Below, one piece after another: positions 60,801 through 64,000 of a stretch of DNA of 64,000 nucleotides (its first letter is position 1; every line of letters starts with the position of its first letter). The translations under genes and the position numbers were made by a program. Below the pieces are notes generated by a model. It made no database searches. It was not told the DNA's origin and worked only from the letters and a program-made list of their open reading frames with translations. This stretch comes from Heterohyrax brucei (lineage: Eukaryota > Chordata > Mammalia > Hyracoidea > Procaviidae). The DNA is taken from the NCBI GenBank assembly GCA_028571685.1, contig CM053158.1, positions 62,154,001 to 62,218,000 on the forward strand, written 5' to 3'.

Positions 60801-62914
60801 ATGCTGCTTTTGGTGACACAGGGAGTTTTTAGGTCAGGGTACATTGGTAGAGGTAGTGTCTTCTGCAGGTAGGTGTCAGTTTTCCTGAGACCGTGTGTTT
60901 CAGGTATATTGGACTTGCAGAGCTGAAACCGAGAATCCCAGGGAAATCAGAATGAGTTGGCCACCGTGCACACTGCAAGTCCTTCCACTTTGAAGGAAAG
61001 TTTCCAAAAATATCCTAAGTTTTTGTTTCACACTGAAATATTACTCAAGGCTTTTGCTCCTCCTTTCATTGCCTTCTTTCAATGAGAGAAAAATTTTGGT
61101 GTTTGACTCAAGCTCTTTTGCCACCCTGAACTCTTTTACAAATGTAAGTCAGAATTAAATCTTTTCTTACTGCCTTTGAGGAGTGGATCTGGTGAAGCAT
61201 CTTTTTTACAGTGAAGATCCCTGAATATTATTACTAATAGGGTTGATTTCCTGATCTCCAAGGTGGATATTTACATTATTTGCTGGTATCTGGGTTCCAG
61301 TCCGGTCCTTGACACATTGATTGGAATGTTCAAGTTGTGACATCGTCTCTTTCCAGCTGTAAGGAGTGAGACTAAAATAGACTCCCTTTGTAGTCTCCAG
61401 ATCGCCTGCCCTGAACCTGTTGCTCGGGTTAGCCCCACTGTTTTTTTCGTACCTGCTTTGTGTGTGTAAAGGAGGTGATCCAGGACAGAGTGGTTTAGAG
61501 TTACCATTGCATCATGTTTGTAATGGGTTGTCTCCTGCGGTCCCAGGGAGGCATTAGGTTGCATGTATCTTGATACAGAAGTTTAACTTTACGCTTCATC
61601 CAGCCTTCATCGAGGCATTTCGTGTCATCAGTAGGTGAGTTGAGATACTGTAAGAAACTGACTAGGCTTCTAAGGACAACTTTCTGTTTGTGTCTCCAAT
61701 CCTGGTAGATTTAGAGTTGTATTGACTGTCGCCCTCTATTATCAGAGAACACAGGGTCTTGCAAAGTTTTAGTCCATCACTTTCATAATTCTGCTAGAGT
61801 GTGTCAGAGATGCCCAGAAGATAGAATATGCTTCAGGTTTCTGAGAAACTTAATACAAATACACCTTCAGAGGTCTTTGATGGAGCCATTCACTCCAGAT
61901 CTGTATCAAGTACCAGCTGTGTGTCAGACACTGGGCTGGACGCTCAACAAACCTACATGGCTCTTGCTTGCAGGAAGCTTGTATTCAGAAGGTGGTGAGC
62001 CAGCTGATACAGGCTGCTTTCCCAAAGTTAGCTCTGAGGACAGATGATAAACCCAAAGATCACCAAGAACCTCAGGTATGATCACATAGTCAGGAAACAC
62101 TTAACACTTAGGAGGCTAGCTGTTGGTGTGAAGGTGAAAATCCCTTGCTGGTTCTCTGCAGCAGCAGTATACTGACAGCTCCAGTCCTCCTGCCTCACTC
62201 CCTGCTTTCTTTTTTTCCATGATACTTGTCATCCTATAACACAGGGCTCTGCAGGGCAGCTGCAGGGTAGGGATCTCTTGTGTATTCCAAGTGTTGAGGT
62301 TTTCAGTTAGCATTTGTTGATTGAATGACCTAGGATGTCTAGTCAAAAAGGTCTACAGTGTCTAGGCAAATGATTGGAGCAGATGACAGTGCTGTGTCAC
62401 ACTCATCCTAGGTAAGGTTGGCAGGTCAGTGGCGAGTACTCCATCAGTGTGCAGAAAATACCCTTCGCTCTCAGATGCTGATTACTACAGAAGCCACTTA
62501 GCAGTAAGGGCTCTCACATGTACCACACCATGGGAAAGATTTACACTGGGCCAGAAGAGGATGACAGCAGAGGGTCTGGGGAGCTTAAGAAGATTTATGA
62601 AAAATTAAATACAGAAAATATAGATGTTTCAAAACACTATTTCAGTTAACATGTGCAACAAAATTAGACTAAGGCTGAGATAGCTTGTAAAGACAGCAAA
62701 TTTATATATTTAAAATCAAAGCATAGTCCTGTCTTATATGAAAGACTGATAAAATGTGCGGCTTGATAGCCCACCCGCACCCTGGAATTACAATGTAGGG
62801 GCAGAGCATGGCCTCAGAGGTGTGTCTGATGCATGAGGGTACTGTGTATTTGTCAGAGGGAGGAGACTGGGTAGTTGCTAATGCCTGGTGACCTCTTTGT
62901 ATGTGTACATGCAG
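60801..62914. other. ACTR3B intron, mostly unassigned
   Basis: A possible L2 3' end lies at 62190-62335 ('agcatttgttgattgaatga'), and an old repeat-like stretch around 61880-61990 ('accagctgtgtgtcagacac'). No exon or reading frame with homology was found. Confidence 0.4.
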
Positions 62915-63088
62915 GAGAAATACTGTTACATTTGCCCTGATATAGTGAAGGAATTTGCCAAGTATGATGTGGATCCTCAGAAATGGATCAAACAGTATAC
63001 AGGTATCAATGCAGTCAACCAGAGGAAATTCATTATAGATGTTGGTTATGAAAGATTCCTAGGACCCGAAATTTTCTTTCATCCTGAG
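62915..63088 (+). CDS. ACTR3B: ACTR3B internal exon, residues ~229-286
   Basis: This is the last exon in the window: 58 complete codons, acceptor ACATGCAG, donor GAG|GTAAGC. The peptide starts [20 protein letters not shown] and ends [14 protein letters not shown]. '[21 protein letters not shown]' is diagnostic of ARP3B (ARP3 is remembered as [21 protein letters not shown]). The end corresponds to actin 'ERFRCPEALFQP', so the next exon should begin with 'FANPDF', which is not in the window. Compared with remembered human ARP3B there are small changes (Q for R in DPQKW, V for I in INAV, R for K in NQRK), all conservative. Simple repeats begin 15 bp after the donor. Confidence 0.96.
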
Positions 63089-63103
63089 GTAAGCTGTTTT
63101 TTT

Positions 63104-63174
63104 ACTTACTTACTTACTTATTTATTGTGTGTGTGCGCGCGTGCGTGCGTGCGTGCGCGCACTCGCTCGTGCGG
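63104..63174. repeat. (ACTT)n plus (GT/GC)n simple repeat next to a splice donor
   Basis: About four ACTT units (63104-63120), then an alternating GT/GC run (63126-63160) and a 'ctcg' patch. It starts 15 bp after the donor of the last exon. Confidence 0.9.
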
Positions 63175-63179
63175 GCATT

Positions 63180-64000
63180 TGCACTCACATTCATTGCTCA
63201 CGTTCGAATATGATGATCTGTGGCACAACACTGCCACCTAGTGTGAATAAAGAGCAATCTCCAATAAAGGTAAAATCTGAAGGTTGACTATCAGTAAGGT
63301 TAGACACCCACCCCTGGGTGGTTTGATTCTTTGGTTTGTCTGCCCATAGATTTGATTATTTTCTTAAGTAGTAGTAGTAGTATGAACTGATCATATTGAT
63401 TATACCAGGGGTGGTTAGGAAGAATTTTCAAGAGCAGTAGAAGATAACTGAATTGACCTTAATCTCAAAGGGGAAGCACATGCTAATAGGAAGATTGTCA
63501 AGTGATGTTGGAAGAAAGTTGCCTCTGCATAAAAGTAGGATAATTTATAACCTTTCCATCTTTTGTGATTGGCTTTTCTAGTCCCAATTTTTAAACCAGG
63601 ACAGCTTGTATTCCCTGCAACAAGTTAGGTAAAGGTTAAGTCTGAAGGCAGGAGTCTGATTTAGAAGGTCTCAAGAATTACACACTTCATGACTTTAACT
63701 AGAGTCACAAAGAATTATTACCTTGCAGAAGGTGGTAATTAAGAGGAAGTATTTTAAAGTTTAAATGAAATGCATTTTGTTTACATCTTGAGGTATTTTC
63801 CTGCCTAATTCAGTTTTTATTCAGTAGTAGGTTACAAATTCCTGCTTATTTTTAGAGGTGTACATAATCATTTTACACAGGGAGACGGCTCCATTTGTAT
63901 GTGTTACTAGTCTAGTAACCTTGTACTTCTTTATCCACTCATGCTTTTGATGTTACTAATTTAAAATTATCATAAAGCTGACAATGTCCCGTGAACAGCT
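63180..64000. other. ACTR3B intron at the window's right end
   Basis: A short AGT run ('tagtagtagtagtatg') lies at ~63368-63384. No exon, gene or clear repeat. The next ACTR3B exon is not reached. Confidence 0.5.

Overview
The window is intronic DNA of a placental mammal. It carries six internal exons of ACTR3B (actin-related protein 3B, an ARP3 paralogue of the Arp2/3 actin-nucleating complex) on the + strand. The repeat content points to an afrotherian, most likely an elephant or another paenungulate. It has many copies of the tRNA-derived AfroSINE type ('aaccctggtggtgtagtggttaag' heads with 'gagtcggaatcgactcgacggca'-like tails), BovB-like RTE LINEs and several full or near-full L1 elements with elephant-type 3' ends. 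The species call is an inference from remembered repeat families, not from a search.

Layout. 1-14607 is the intron before the first visible exon. It is a stack of minus-strand L1s, one plus-strand L1 and MaLR-type LTR elements nested in an older L1, followed by quieter sequence (11.4-14.6 kb). Exons lie at 14608-14732, 16795-16905, 52915-53010, 54839-54946, 58654-58797 and 62915-63088. All six have GT-AG boundaries, and together they encode residues about 35-286 of a 418-residue protein without a frame break. The 36-kb intron between the second and third visible exons holds most of the younger elements: an L1 with an RTE inside (17.5-25.4 kb), a nearly full-length L1 with a compound LTR inside (26.6-34.9 kb), a complete two-LTR MaLR element (35.6-37.6 kb), a processed UQCRFS1 pseudogene (38.2-39.1 kb, minus), two palindromic mariner-derived elements, one of them inside a second RTE (40.2-43.6 kb), and a 5'-truncated L1 with long open reading frames (44.2-47.7 kb). 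From 53 to 64 kb the introns are shorter and carry mostly SINE, MIR, MER5/MER20 and simple repeats.

The first exon(s) (start codon, phosphate-1 loop) and the last exons (adenosine-binding motif, C-terminus) lie outside the window. Apart from ACTR3B I see no functional protein-coding gene, no structured RNA gene and no CRISPR-like or bacterial-type system. Nearly all other reading frames are fragments or antisense shadows of retroelements. The points most worth a second look are the 148-bp direct duplication around an inverted LTR, the two foldback mariner elements, the paired antisense reading frames of two MaLR copies, the tandem promoter-like units in two L1 5' regions, and simple repeats or SINE scraps sitting against ACTR3B splice sites.
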